A program made the position numbers and the translations under genes. This document shows, one piece after another, positions 17,620 to 26,037 of a stretch of 64,000 nucleotides of DNA. The DNA is from CBDBBY01 sp965205055 (GTDB taxonomy: Bacteria > Pseudomonadota > Alphaproteobacteria > Rhodobacterales > Rhodobacteraceae), in the NCBI GenBank assembly GCA_965205055.1, contig OZ242030.1, forward strand, positions 3,286,001 through 3,350,000. The letters run 5' to 3'. Within the stretch, counting starts at the first letter, position 1, and each line of letters begins with the position of its first letter. The notes below the pieces were generated by a model. The model did not search any database. It saw nothing but the letters and a program-made list of their open reading frames with translations, and was not told where the DNA came from.

Positions 17620-18525
17620 ATGCAAATCCGCCGGCGGTGGTGTAATGTCACCAGCCTTGGAACCGCATGTCGCAACGCCTCGGAAAAATCATTGAACTTC
17701 ATCGACAGGCTGAAATCCGCCGGCCCCGGACAACGGTCGGTGACCGCCGACGGAATTCCGATTTACCGGAAACGGGATTACGAAAGCATGCACGCCGCCG
17801 GGCGGGCGGCGGCGTCGATCCTCGACGATTTGTGCGGGCAGGTCCGGCCCGGCGTCACGACCGGCGAATTGGACAAGCTGATCGAGAGCTTGATCGAAGA
17901 GCGCGGACTGAAATCCGCGACCATCGGATATCGCGGCTACAAGCATGCATCCTGCATCTCCGTCAATCATGTTGTCTGCCACGGCATTCCGGGAACGAAA
18001 ACGCTCAGGGAAGGCGACATTCTGAACATCGACGTCACTGTCGTCGTGGACGGCTGGTACGGCGACACCTCGCGAATGTTCGTAGCGGGCAAGCCGAGCC
18101 GGAAGGCCGAAAGGCTGATCCAAGTCACCCACGACGCGCTCATGCTGGGCATCGAGCAAGTCCGGCCCGGAAACACATTCGGCGATATCGGCCACGCAAT
18201 TCAGAAATACGTCGAGCGCAACCGCATGTCGGTCGTGCGCGGATTCTGCGGCCACGGGCTGGGACGGAAATTCCACCATCGGCCCGATGTGCTTCATTTC
18301 GGCGAAAGGGGAAAGGGCCATGTTCTGGAGGAAGGCATGTTCTTCACCATCGAGCCGATGGTGAACCTCGGCAAGCACGGGACGAAAATACTGTCCGACA
18401 ACTGGACCGCCGTAACTGTCGACAAGTCGCTCTCCGCTCAATTCGAGCATTCCGTGGGCGTGACCTCGGACGGCTGCGAGGTCTTCACGCTTTCTCCGGC
18501 CGGCAAGTTCCATCCGACCGCTTGA
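17620..18525 (+). CDS. map: Type I methionine aminopeptidase
   Basis: A MetAP of 301 residues from the first ATG. The five metal ligands are present: Asp in NIDVTV and Asp in GWYGDTSR, His in FCGHGLG, Glu in FTIEPM and Glu in QFEHSV. The substrate histidine lies in HGIPG. It removes initiator Met from new proteins. The true start is uncertain: the family usually begins close to FIDRLKSAG, so a TTG at about 17692 is possible, and the ATG at 17620 has GGAAGG directly against it. It is divergent from the CaiB gene. Map is normally essential; another copy may exist outside the window. Confidence 0.9.
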   Translation: MQIRRRWCNVTSLGTACRNASEKSLNFIDRLKSAGPGQRSVTADGIPIYRKRDYESMHAAGRAAASILDDLCGQVRPGVTTGELDKLIESLIEERGLKSATIGYRGYKHASCISVNHVVCHGIPGTKTLREGDILNIDVTVVVDGWYGDTSRMFVAGKPSRKAERLIQVTHDALMLGIEQVRPGNTFGDIGHAIQKYVERNRMSVVRGFCGHGLGRKFHHRPDVLHFGERGKGHVLEEGMFFTIEPMVNLGKHGTKILSDNWTAVTVDKSLSAQFEHSVGVTSDGCEVFTLSPAGKFHPTA

Positions 18526-18798
18526 TCGGGAGTGGCGGGGCGGGCGCATCCGCCTCGCGCAAGCTTCGGAACTCCCGCGGGCCGACGCCGCGCGGTGAAG
18601 GCACAGGATGGATTCGGCAGCCGCAAGCGGGGCCGTATCGCCATCCGGCGAGTTCCGCCTTTCGGCGGGCATCAAGAACATTGTTGCGGAATTCTTCGGT
18701 TTTCGGAAAAACAGTTTCTAACATTCATCCGGATTCACCTAGTTCTTGAAATAATTTTCCGAAATCTACATTTGGCTCTCATCCGGAGGGCTAAACAG

Positions 18799-20070
18799 AT
18801 GCGTCATTTTCCGATCTATCTCGATATGAAGGGCAAGCTCGTCGTGCTGTCCGGCGCCGGACCGGTCGCCGTTCCGAAGCTGCGCCTGCTCCTGAAAACT
18901 TCGGCCCGGATCAGGGTTTTCGGATTCGATGCCGAGGAGAGCATCAGGAACTGGGCTGCCGCGGGCCGTCTCGAATGGCTTGAGCGCGAACTTGAAGCGG
19001 AAGACCTTGACGGCGCGACGCTTCTCTATTGCGCGAACGACGACGAGAAGAAAGACTCGGAGGCCGCTGCGCTGGGCGCGAGCGCAGGAGCGCTCGTGAA
19101 CATCGTCGACAATCTGGAGGACAGCGAATTCATTACCCCCGCGATCGTGGACCGCGATCCGGTCACCGTGGCGATCGGAACGGAGGGCTCGGCTCCGGTG
19201 CTGGCGAGAAAGATCAAAGCGGACGTGGAAACGCAACTGCCCATCTCGCTGGGCGTTCTGGCGCGCGAGGGCCAAAAGTTCCGGGAAGCGGCTTCGGCTT
19301 TGCGCCCGGGCCGGGAACGGCGGGAATTCTGGTCCCGGTATTTTTCGGAAGCGGGCCCGAGAGCGCTGGCGTCGGGCGGGCGCGCAGCGGTCCAGAGCTG
19401 CCTTCGCAGCCTGCTCCGCGAAATGAAGTCCTCGCCGCGGGAAAACGGCAAGGTCGCGTTCGTCGGAGTCGGTCCGGGCGATCCCGACCTGATGACGGTC
19501 CAGGCGCATCGATTCGTGGATAAAGCCGATGTCGTCGTCCATGACAGATCGGTTCCGAAGGAGATACTGGAATTGGCGAGACGGGAAGCCGAGTTCGTCG
19601 AAATCGGAGACGGCCATTCGGATTTGCGCATTTCAGAGTTCGGAGCGGGGCAATTGGTTGCCGAGCACGCGCGCAAAGGCGCCTTGGTCGCTCGACTGGT
19701 CCTCGGAGATCTGGAAGAGCACGCCAATGTCGGGGTTGAAATGAAGACGGTCGCCGAGGCCGGACTCGATTGGGAAGCCGCAAAGGGAATGCCGTCCGTT
19801 TCGCCAGAGCATGTCGGCGTCGACTTTCCTGCGCATGAAACGCTTCCGTCCAGACCCGGTCCGTTTGCAAGGGACCGACGAAACGGAATCGCCGCGTTCG
19901 CTGCAAATGGCGAACGAGCCGCCGCTGTTGCCGAGATCGGTCAAATTGAAGGCCGCCGCTTCGGACGAGCGACCCCGGCAACGCCAGTGCTGAATCTTCG
20001 GCAGTCCAAGCTGGGAAACAAAATTTCAAGTGCCAGCGCATGGCGGAAAGCGCCGGAGTCGGCGGCATGA
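18799..20070 (+). CDS. CysG-like siroheme synthase with degenerate SUMT half
   Basis: A 423-residue protein starting at ATG 18799 after a GGAGG. The N-terminal 200 residues are a precorrin-2 dehydrogenase/ferrochelatase domain (FPIYLDMKGKLVVLSGAGPV, then APVLARKIK). From about residue 220 a uroporphyrinogen-III methyltransferase domain begins well (KVAFVGVGPGDPDLMTVQAH, VVVHDRSVPKEIL) but the expected GGDPFIFGRGGEE loop is replaced by LGDLEEHANVGVEM and the domain stops recognisably soon after; the last 100 residues look unrelated. The methyltransferase activity is probably lost, so a separate SUMT would be needed. The gene leads the sulfite-reduction cluster and overlaps the DUF2849 gene. 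Confidence 0.82.
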   Translation: MRHFPIYLDMKGKLVVLSGAGPVAVPKLRLLLKTSARIRVFGFDAEESIRNWAAAGRLEWLERELEAEDLDGATLLYCANDDEKKDSEAAALGASAGALVNIVDNLEDSEFITPAIVDRDPVTVAIGTEGSAPVLARKIKADVETQLPISLGVLAREGQKFREAASALRPGRERREFWSRYFSEAGPRALASGGRAAVQSCLRSLLREMKSSPRENGKVAFVGVGPGDPDLMTVQAHRFVDKADVVVHDRSVPKEILELARREAEFVEIGDGHSDLRISEFGAGQLVAEHARKGALVARLVLGDLEEHANVGVEMKTVAEAGLDWEAAKGMPSVSPEHVGVDFPAHETLPSRPGPFARDRRNGIAAFAANGERAAAVAEIGQIEGRRFGRATPATPVLNLRQSKLGNKISSASAWRKAPESAA

Positions 20071-20369
20071 AAAGACGCTTCAAACCGAAAATCATCACGT
20101 CGAACGACCTGATTCTGGGCGATGCGATTTATCTCGCGGAGGACGGAAGCTGGTCGCGCCGGTTCGAGGATGCCCGCGTGTTCATGGAACCCGACGAAGC
20201 GGACGAGGCGCTGGCGTTGGCCGACCAACGGCAGGATTTGCATGTCGGCGCGTATCTTGCGGATGCGGCGGAAGGTTCCGACGGTCTGCCTCGGCCGGCG
20301 CATTTCCGCGAACGATTCCGGGCGACAGGGCCGAGCGTTTATTTCCACGGCAAACAGGCGGAGATCTGA
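20067..20369 (+). CDS. DUF2849 protein of the sulfite-reduction cluster
   Basis: A 100-residue protein whose start overlaps the preceding stop. It begins KPKIITSNDLILGDAIYL and contains DGSWSRRFEDARVF, the pattern of DUF2849, a family found almost only between cysG and cysI in alphaproteobacteria. The biochemical role is unknown; a helper for sulfite reductase electron supply or assembly is a guess from context. Its stop abuts the cysI start. Confidence 0.85.
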   Translation: MKRRFKPKIITSNDLILGDAIYLAEDGSWSRRFEDARVFMEPDEADEALALADQRQDLHVGAYLADAAEGSDGLPRPAHFRERFRATGPSVYFHGKQAEI

Positions 20370-22037
20370 ATGTACCGCTACGACGAATTCGACGAGGCTT
20401 TCGTCAGATCCCGCGTCGCGGAGTTCCGCGGTCAGGTGGACCGCAGGATCGCCGGCGCGCTGACCGAAGACGAATTCAAGCCGCTGAGGCTGAAGAACGG
20501 CCTGTACCTTCAATTGCACGCCTACATGCTTCGGGTGGCCATCCCCTACGGCACGATGGACAGCAGGCAGATGCGCCAGCTCGCCATGATCGCTGAAAAG
20601 TGGGACAAAGGATTCGGCCACTTCACGACCAGACAGAATGTGCAGTTCAACTGGCCCAAGCTGATCGACGTGCCGGACATGCTCGACGCGCTGGCCGATG
20701 TTTCGATGCATGCGATTCAAACGTCCGGCAATTGCATACGGAACGTGACCGCCGATCATTTCGCAGGGGCGGCAGCCGATGAAATCGAAGATCCGCGCCC
20801 GACGGCGGAGCTGCTTCGGCAGTGGTCCACGGATCATCCGGAGTTCCAGTACCTTCCCCGCAAGTTCAAGATCGCCGTGACCGGAGCGCCGAACGACAGG
20901 GCTGTCACCCGAGCCCACGACATCGGCCTGAGAATGACGCGGGACGCGGACGGCGAGGCCGGATACGAAGTGCTCATCGGAGGCGGACTCGGCCGCACGC
21001 CGATGATCGGCAAAGTCGTGCGCGAGTTCCTGCCGAAAGAAGACTTGCTGCCTTACGTCGAAGCCATCTTGCGCGTCTACAATCTGCAGGGTCGGCGCGA
21101 CAACAAATACAAGGCTCGCATCAAGATACTGGTGCACGAAACCGGACTGGACGATTTGAAAGATCAGATAGAGACCGAGTTCGTCGCGCGCAAAGCGGCG
21201 TTTCCGGGCGTCGATCATCAGCTGCTCAGCCACCTGCACGAGGCATTCGCTCCGCCGGAATTCTCGAAAGACAGCCCTGCGCTCTACTATGAAGCGGTGC
21301 GCCAGGATCCCGAATTCAGGGTTTGGGCGGAAAGGAACGTGGCCCGGCACAAGAGGCCGCAATACGGAATAGTGAGCGTTTCGCTCAAGCCGGTCGGGGG
21401 CATTCCCGGAGACGCGACGTCGGACCAGATGCGCGTATTGGCCGACATCGCGGAGAAGTACGGCCACGACGAGCTTCGCGTGAGCCATGAGCAGAACATC
21501 GTCATCCCGCACATCCACCGCTCGCACATCCCAGCGGCCTACCGGGAGCTTCGGGAGGCCGGCCTAGCCTCTCCGAACATCGGGCTGATCTCGGACATCA
21601 TCGCGTGCCCGGGAATGGACTACTGCGCTCTGGCGACCGCGCGGTCGATTCCCATCGCGCAGGAGATTTCGAACCGTTTCGCCGAATTGGGGCTGGAAGA
21701 GGAAATCGGGCCGCTCAAGATCAAGATTTCGGGATGCATCAACGCGTGCGGACACCATCACGTGGGCCATATCGGCATTCTCGGCCTCGATCGCGCCGGC
21801 GTCGAGAATTACCAGGTGACGCTGGGCGGCGACGCGACTGAGACCGCCGCGTTGGGCGATCGGGCAGGACCGGGATTCTCGGCGGAAGCGCTCGTTCCCG
21901 CGATCGAGAGGCTGGTCGGCAGGTATCTCGAGATCCGCAGCACTCCGAAGGAATCGTTCATTGAAGCCTACCGTCGGCTGGGAGCGGCTCCCTTCAAGGA
22001 TGCGATGTACGAGGGCGATGCTCGCCATGCCGCATGA
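20370..22037 (+). CDS. cysI: Assimilatory sulfite (or nitrite) reductase hemoprotein
   Basis: A 555-residue siroheme and [4Fe-4S] reductase. Two half-domains are seen: HFTTRQNVQFNWPKL near residue 88 and a second ferredoxin-like part around 325-380 (RPQYGIVSVSLKPVGG). The cofactor cysteines lie in CPGMDYCALA and GCINACGHHHVGHIG near 415-465. It reduces sulfite to sulfide with six electrons. The neighbours CysG-like, DUF2849 and DUF934 favour sulfite over nitrite. No PAPS or APS reductase gene (cysH) lies between it and DUF934, where alphaproteobacteria usually have one. Confidence 0.92.
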   Translation: MYRYDEFDEAFVRSRVAEFRGQVDRRIAGALTEDEFKPLRLKNGLYLQLHAYMLRVAIPYGTMDSRQMRQLAMIAEKWDKGFGHFTTRQNVQFNWPKLIDVPDMLDALADVSMHAIQTSGNCIRNVTADHFAGAAADEIEDPRPTAELLRQWSTDHPEFQYLPRKFKIAVTGAPNDRAVTRAHDIGLRMTRDADGEAGYEVLIGGGLGRTPMIGKVVREFLPKEDLLPYVEAILRVYNLQGRRDNKYKARIKILVHETGLDDLKDQIETEFVARKAAFPGVDHQLLSHLHEAFAPPEFSKDSPALYYEAVRQDPEFRVWAERNVARHKRPQYGIVSVSLKPVGGIPGDATSDQMRVLADIAEKYGHDELRVSHEQNIVIPHIHRSHIPAAYRELREAGLASPNIGLISDIIACPGMDYCALATARSIPIAQEISNRFAELGLEEEIGPLKIKISGCINACGHHHVGHIGILGLDRAGVENYQVTLGGDATETAALGDRAGPGFSAEALVPAIERLVGRYLEIRSTPKESFIEAYRRLGAAPFKDAMYEGDARHAA

Positions 22038-22485
22038 ACAGCCGGAATCGAGCGGGCCGGATTCGGTGATCGTGCGCGACGACGGGTTTCGGAGCGACGA
22101 GCTCGGTCCGGGGCAGTTCAAATCCTTGGAAGAGTTGAAATCAGGCTCCGAAATTTCTGCCCATCTCGATCTCGACAACGACGAGGACCCGGCCTCAGTG
22201 AAGGACTATCTCGGGGTTCTTGAGGTCATCCGCATCCCGTTTCCGAATTTCACCGACGGGCGGGGGTTCAGCTTGGCGTCGCGACTTCGGCAGATGGGAT
22301 ACGAGGGGCGCCTGCGCGCCTGCGGCCATGTGATCGCGGACCAGTATCCGCAGGCGCGGCGCAGCGGCTTCGACGAGGTCGAGATCAGCGCCGATCTGGC
22401 TCGGCGCCAGCCAGAGCATCAATGGAAATTGCCGCCGAACTGGCGCGCCGCCAGCTACCAGCGGAAAATTCTCAACGCGAATTGA
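22027..22485 (+). CDS. DUF934 protein of the sulfite-reduction cluster
   Basis: A 152-residue DUF934 protein, recognisable by FTDGRGFSLASRLRQMGYEG and the following LRACGHVIADQYPQARRSGF. The family is a constant partner of assimilatory sulfate/sulfite reduction in proteobacteria; its function is not established. It overlaps the end of cysI by 11 bases. ATG 22018 is an alternative start. It directly follows cysI because no cysH is present. Confidence 0.87.
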   Translation: MPHEQPESSGPDSVIVRDDGFRSDELGPGQFKSLEELKSGSEISAHLDLDNDEDPASVKDYLGVLEVIRIPFPNFTDGRGFSLASRLRQMGYEGRLRACGHVIADQYPQARRSGFDEVEISADLARRQPEHQWKLPPNWRAASYQRKILNAN

Positions 22486-22581
22486 GGCGTTCGGCTTTGA
22501 ATGGAAGCTGAATTCCATAGTGCTCCACATTCAATTGTTTGGCCTTTTGCTCTCTGGAGACCCCGGGGCGGCTTTGTGCTC

Positions 22582-23196
22582 TCAGCGATCCTTTCGAGCG
22601 ATACTCCGGACCAGCTCAATCAACTGTTCGAATTCATATCCGTCCGCCGCTCGCAGCGCAGCGATATACTTGGCGCGGTGACCGCTGCCGGCGTTCAATG
22701 ACCCGTCGCCGGACCAATCAAGATAAATTCCCGGGGCGATCTTGGCCAAGAACGCATCCGCGATAATTCGTGCCCAACGTCCGTTGCCGTCGGCGAAGGG
22801 GTGGATCCTTACCAGCTTGTGATGCAGTCGAGCTGTGGCTTCCAGCGGGTCGTAGGTGTCGTTATCGCGCCAGTATCGGGCGTCGTCGAGGCAGCTGCGC
22901 ATCTCGGTCGATATATGCCAAACCGGCACGCCGATGTTTTTTTCGGTCAAGCGATACGCGCCTGCCCATTCCCAGACATTGCCGAACAGGCGCTTATGAA
23001 CTTCCCGGACAGTTTCGGCGGTTAGGATGTCGAAGGATTTCGGACGCCGTTCCAGCCAGATAAGCCCCTGTTCGATGTTGGCTTCTTCCAACTCGTTGAG
23101 TTCGCCTCGATTGGTGATGTGTTTGGCTTTCAGACCAAGCAGCTCGTCAGGCGCAAGAGGCGTCGCGCTGGCGGACTCGTGCAGCTTCAAGTTCAA
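22582..23196 (-). CDS. Fic-domain protein, mobile mystery protein B type
   Basis: A 204-residue Fic protein with the active-site loop HPFADGNGRWAR at about 132-143 (complete HPFx[D/E]GNGRxxR motif), so AMP transfer to target proteins is expected. The N-terminal TPLAPDELLGLKAKHITNRG and the downstream-of-HTH position match the family named mobile mystery protein B. Its start overlaps the upstream HTH gene by four bases. The pair behaves like a toxin-antitoxin-type mobile unit in other genomes: the HTH protein represses and the Fic protein is the effector. No [ST]xxxE[GN] inhibitory helix is obvious in it. Confidence 0.88.
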   Translation of the reverse strand: MNLKLHESASATPLAPDELLGLKAKHITNRGELNELEEANIEQGLIWLERRPKSFDILTAETVREVHKRLFGNVWEWAGAYRLTEKNIGVPVWHISTEMRSCLDDARYWRDNDTYDPLEATARLHHKLVRIHPFADGNGRWARIIADAFLAKIAPGIYLDWSGDGSLNAGSGHRAKYIAALRAADGYEFEQLIELVRSIARKDR

Positions 23197-23654
23197 TTCC
23201 AGAAGTTTCTTGGCATCTCGCGCATCATATCGGCCGCCAGCTCCTCGATCATCTCTTCCTCAGTGCGCAGACCGTCGGTCTGTTCCTCCAAAGCCATTTG
23301 TGCGCGGGTGCATTGAACGATGCGCTTGGCCTTCTTGCGAGCCTGGGTTTTGACAATATCCTCAACCGGGCCTTCGAGTGGGACAATTGCGTAAACGAGC
23401 TTCCCGCCCATCGCCTTTGCCATCTTGTCGAGCTGGTTAAGAGAAATGGATCCTGAACATTCATTTTGAATGGAGCTATAGGCGCTATTGCGAGTAATGC
23501 CTAAACGCTTGGCCAAGGTTGGCGTGTTCATGCCTATCGCTTCTTGAAAGGTCGCAATCCAACCTCCCAATGGCTTTGATAGAGCATCGGCAGCCTCGGA
23601 CGCCTGATCGACCTTGTTTTTAGCCTGTCTCTGTTTTACGCGTTCGACGTACAT
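23193..23654 (-). CDS. HTH regulator, mobile mystery protein A type
   Basis: A 153-residue protein with a Xre-like HTH at about 40-90 (NTPTLAKRLGITRNSAYSSI, then LNQLDKMAKAMGGKLVYAIV) and a basic N-terminus, matching mobile mystery protein A, the constant upstream partner of the Fic protein. It probably represses its own operon: a perfect 18-bp palindrome lies 34-51 bases before the start codon. The C-terminal third is Glu/Arg rich and helical and may contact the partner protein. Confidence 0.87.
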   Translation of the reverse strand: MYVERVKQRQAKNKVDQASEAADALSKPLGGWIATFQEAIGMNTPTLAKRLGITRNSAYSSIQNECSGSISLNQLDKMAKAMGGKLVYAIVPLEGPVEDIVKTQARKKAKRIVQCTRAQMALEEQTDGLRTEEEMIEELAADMMREMPRNFWN

Positions 23655-23687
23655 TTGATTGCCTTCAGAATCGTGCAGTGATTTTTC

Positions 23688-23705
23688 GCCATATTACAAT
23701 ATGGC
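23688..23705. promoter_or_regulatory. Palindromic operator upstream of the HTH/Fic pair
   Basis: GCCATATT-AC-AATATGGC is a perfect inverted repeat with 8-bp arms. Its position just upstream of the HTH gene makes it the best candidate for the autoregulatory operator. Confidence 0.65.
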
Positions 23706-23788
23706 AAGAATACACAAAATGAAATACTAAGATGTTTCAATTTTATCTTTTTGCCAGGCAATGGTATTGCAAATTTCCAATCACTGCC

Positions 23789-23807
23789 ATATGCAAATAT
23801 TGCATAT
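23789..23807. promoter_or_regulatory. Second palindrome in the same intergenic region
   Basis: ATATGCAA-ATA-TTGCATAT is a perfect inverted repeat with 8-bp arms, different in sequence from the first. It may be a second regulator site or belong to a former neighbour. Confidence 0.4.
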
Positions 23808-23914
23808 TATCCTTGACTTCACCTGCGATCCTGCTCCCGTCGCGACAGCGACGCCGTTCCGGTGAGAACCTTTCTCAGCTGGAAACATGGCTAGCCGTCT
23901 TCTCATGCGTCATT

Positions 23915-24050
23915 CGGTGAAGTAGGCGATCATGCACAGGAATACGTGGGCGCGGAGGCGGGCTTCGCTGCAAATGAAGGTCGGTTTCACTTTCAGCCGA
24001 CCAATATCGATCGGCGTGAAAAAGTGACCCTCGGGAACGAAAGCATTTCA
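23915..24050 (-). pseudogene. IS1634-type transposase C-terminal relic
   Basis: On the minus strand the sequence reads FTPIDIGRLKVKPTF followed by RLRAHVFLCMIAYFTE, close to the conserved C-terminus of IS1634/IS4-type transposases (RVRAHVFLCMLAYYVEWH). Nothing else of the element remains. Confidence 0.65.
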
Positions 24051-24058
24051 AAGTCTAG

Positions 24059-24967
24059 AGCGTGTCCGATAAAGGTTGAATCGGTAACGTTTTTGTGAGA
24101 TTCCCTTTTCTTCCAAGGCATGATTCATGGCGGCCACTGGCAGGGAGGCCGGCAGGCATGCCCGGACCCTATTCGAATGATCTTCGCGAGTGCGTGATTA
24201 CGGCGCGCGCCGACGGCCGGAGTTGCCGCGAGGTTGCGCGTTTGTTCAACGTGTCGGTTTCGAGCGTTGCGGGATGGTCCCGGCGGCACAAGCGGACCGG
24301 ATCGGTCCGTCCCGACAGGATGGGCAGGATTCGCGGATCGGTTCCGGACGACTGCCGGGATTGGATTCTGGCGAGAGTCCGCGCCTGTCCGCAGACCGCC
24401 GCCGCGAACAGTGGAAGCGCCATCAGGGCCGGGCGGACCCGCGCAAGCCGGTCTTCATCGACGAGACCTGCGTCAAGACCGGCATGGCCCCGCTCCGGGG
24501 ATGGGCGCCCAAGGGCGAAAGGCTGCCGGGCAAGGTCCCCGGGCGCTGGAGAATCTCGACCTTCATCGGCGCCCTGCGCCATGACCGGATCGACGCCCCG
24601 CGGGTTCTCGACGGCCCGGCCGACGGAGACGCCTTCCGGGCTTATGTCGAAACCCAGCTGGTCCCGACGCCCGATCGCGGTGACATCGTCATCATGGACA
24701 CTCCGGGCAGCCGCAAGACCGAAGCGGTGCGCGCGGCGATCCGGGACGCGGGCGCCCATCTTCCGTTCCTTCCGCCCTGCAGCCCCGATCCCGATCCGAT
24801 CGAGCAGGCGTTCGCCAAGCTCAAGCACTGGCTGCGGGACGCCCAGCCGCGATGCCGCGAAACGCTCCGGCGAAGCATCGGCGACACCCTCAGCAAATTC
24901 AAACCCCGGGAATGCGCAAACTACATCGTGAACGCCGGATACGCGTCAACCTAAATCGGACACGCTC
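24059..24967 (+). mobile_element. IS630-family element inserted at the stop codon of the enolase-superfamily gene
   Basis: A 909-bp element bounded by perfect 13-bp inverted repeats (GAGCGTGTCCGAT) and flanked by the TA target duplication of IS630 elements at 24057-24058 and 24968-24969. The right-hand TA and the terminal C of the element make up the TAG stop of the minus-strand gene at 24967. The transposase reading frame is broken, so the copy is not autonomous. Confidence 0.9.
24158..24954 (+). pseudogene. IS630 transposase, frameshifted and internally deleted
   Basis: The N-terminal HTH part (PYSNDLRECVITARADGRS, then EVARLFNVSVSSVAGWSRRH) starts at ATG 24158 after GGGAGG and leaves frame near 24400. 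The catalytic part continues in another frame from about 24430 with IDETCVKTGMAPLRGW, DIVIMDTPGSRK and DPIEQAFAKLKHWL, keeping Asp-Asp-Glu. Some 30-50 residues between the parts are missing compared with relatives, and the usual DNLGSHK is DTPGSRK. A programmed frameshift is known in some relatives, but the deletion makes activity unlikely. Confidence 0.8.
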
Positions 24968-26028
24968 TAGTTGAACAAGCTTTGCGGAATATGGCCGAGG
25001 CCGGGCCCCGGCGCGGCGCGGATCCGGCCGGGCGCGGGGCGCAGGATCATGTCGCGGGCAGTGTCGATCGGGTCGGTGAGGTCGATCGTCGAAAGGAGCG
25101 CTCCGGGCGCGGCCCCGGCGGCCAGATGCAATGCTCCGGCCCCGGCCACCTGTCCGGCCCACCAGCCGTCGATCCGCACCTTGATGCCCGAGGCCGTGCA
25201 GGCGTCCCTCACGGTGCGTCCTACGCTCAGCCCGCCGATGGAATCGGATTTGATCACCAGCGCTGCTGCCGCGCGGTCCTGAATGGCGCGCATGTAGGTG
25301 GGCAGATCCTTCAGGCATTGGTCCAGCATCACCGGCGCGTCGATGCCGCGCGCCACGGCGACGCCATCGTCGTAATCGTCGCAGGGTTCTTCCCACATCA
25401 CCCGGGGGTCGTTGATTTCGGGCAAGGCGCGGATGGCATCCTCGGGCGCAAGCGCGCCGTTGAAATCTGCGAGGAGCGTCTGATCGGGACGCATCACATC
25501 CAGCACCGCGCGCACCCGCGCCAGATCGTTGTCCAGCGCATCCGAACCGAGCTTGGCCTGCACCACGTCGAAGGCTTCGTTCTGCGCGCGCGCGTTCTCG
25601 GCCATGATCTCGGGCGCCTCGCAGGAAAGCGACAGGTATTCGGGGCAATCCGCGCATTGCGCCCCGCCCATCAGGCTGGAGACCGGCACGTCAAGCGCGC
25701 GGCCCATCATGTCGAGCATCGCCAGATCGACCCCCGCCGCCACATATTGCAGGCGCTTTTCGCCGGTCCGCCATTTGGCCAGAAGCGCCGGCAGGGCGGC
25801 AAGCCCGATCCCCTGCAAAGCGGGCAGGTGCTCGTCCTCGAGCGCCTCGATCTCGGCTGCGGCAAACACCGGCGGGCGCACGAATTCCCCGATGCCCACA
25901 GTGCTGTCATCGGCGGTCAGACGCAGCAGCCTGTGATGAAGCGTCGTCTGACGACCCATGGACATGGCGTAGCCGCCGCCCTTGAAATCGGGTTCCAGCG
26001 GGAAGGTTTCAACAGATTTGATCTTCAT
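24967..26028 (-). CDS. Enolase-superfamily (mandelate racemase/muconate lactonising) enzyme, proline-betaine epimerase-like
   Basis: A 353-residue enolase-superfamily enzyme. The metal ligands are Asp in LLADFNGAL, Glu in VMWEEPCDDYD and Asp in MLDQCLKDL; a catalytic Lys lies in VIKSDSIGGL and a second in VQAKLGSD. A Trp-rich segment, RIDGWWAGQVAG, near residue 290 resembles the cation-binding part of HpbD, the hydroxyproline-betaine/proline-betaine 2-epimerase of marine alphaproteobacteria. The neighbours (FAD/GcvT dehydrogenase and Rieske oxygenase) are the partners HpbD has, supporting that reading; other N-methylated amino acids remain possible. The stop TAG is native: removing the IS and one TA restores the same TAG. 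Confidence 0.82.
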   Translation of the reverse strand: MKIKSVETFPLEPDFKGGGYAMSMGRQTTLHHRLLRLTADDSTVGIGEFVRPPVFAAAEIEALEDEHLPALQGIGLAALPALLAKWRTGEKRLQYVAAGVDLAMLDMMGRALDVPVSSLMGGAQCADCPEYLSLSCEAPEIMAENARAQNEAFDVVQAKLGSDALDNDLARVRAVLDVMRPDQTLLADFNGALAPEDAIRALPEINDPRVMWEEPCDDYDDGVAVARGIDAPVMLDQCLKDLPTYMRAIQDRAAAALVIKSDSIGGLSVGRTVRDACTASGIKVRIDGWWAGQVAGAGALHLAAGAAPGALLSTIDLTDPIDTARDMILRPAPGRIRAAPGPGLGHIPQSLFN

Positions 26029-26037
26029 GACGTTCCC

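Noticed and set aside
24158..24954. Programmed ribosomal frameshift making the IS630 transposase functional
   Set aside because: Besides the shift, some 30-50 residues are missing between the two parts compared with relatives, so a functional fusion is unlikely.
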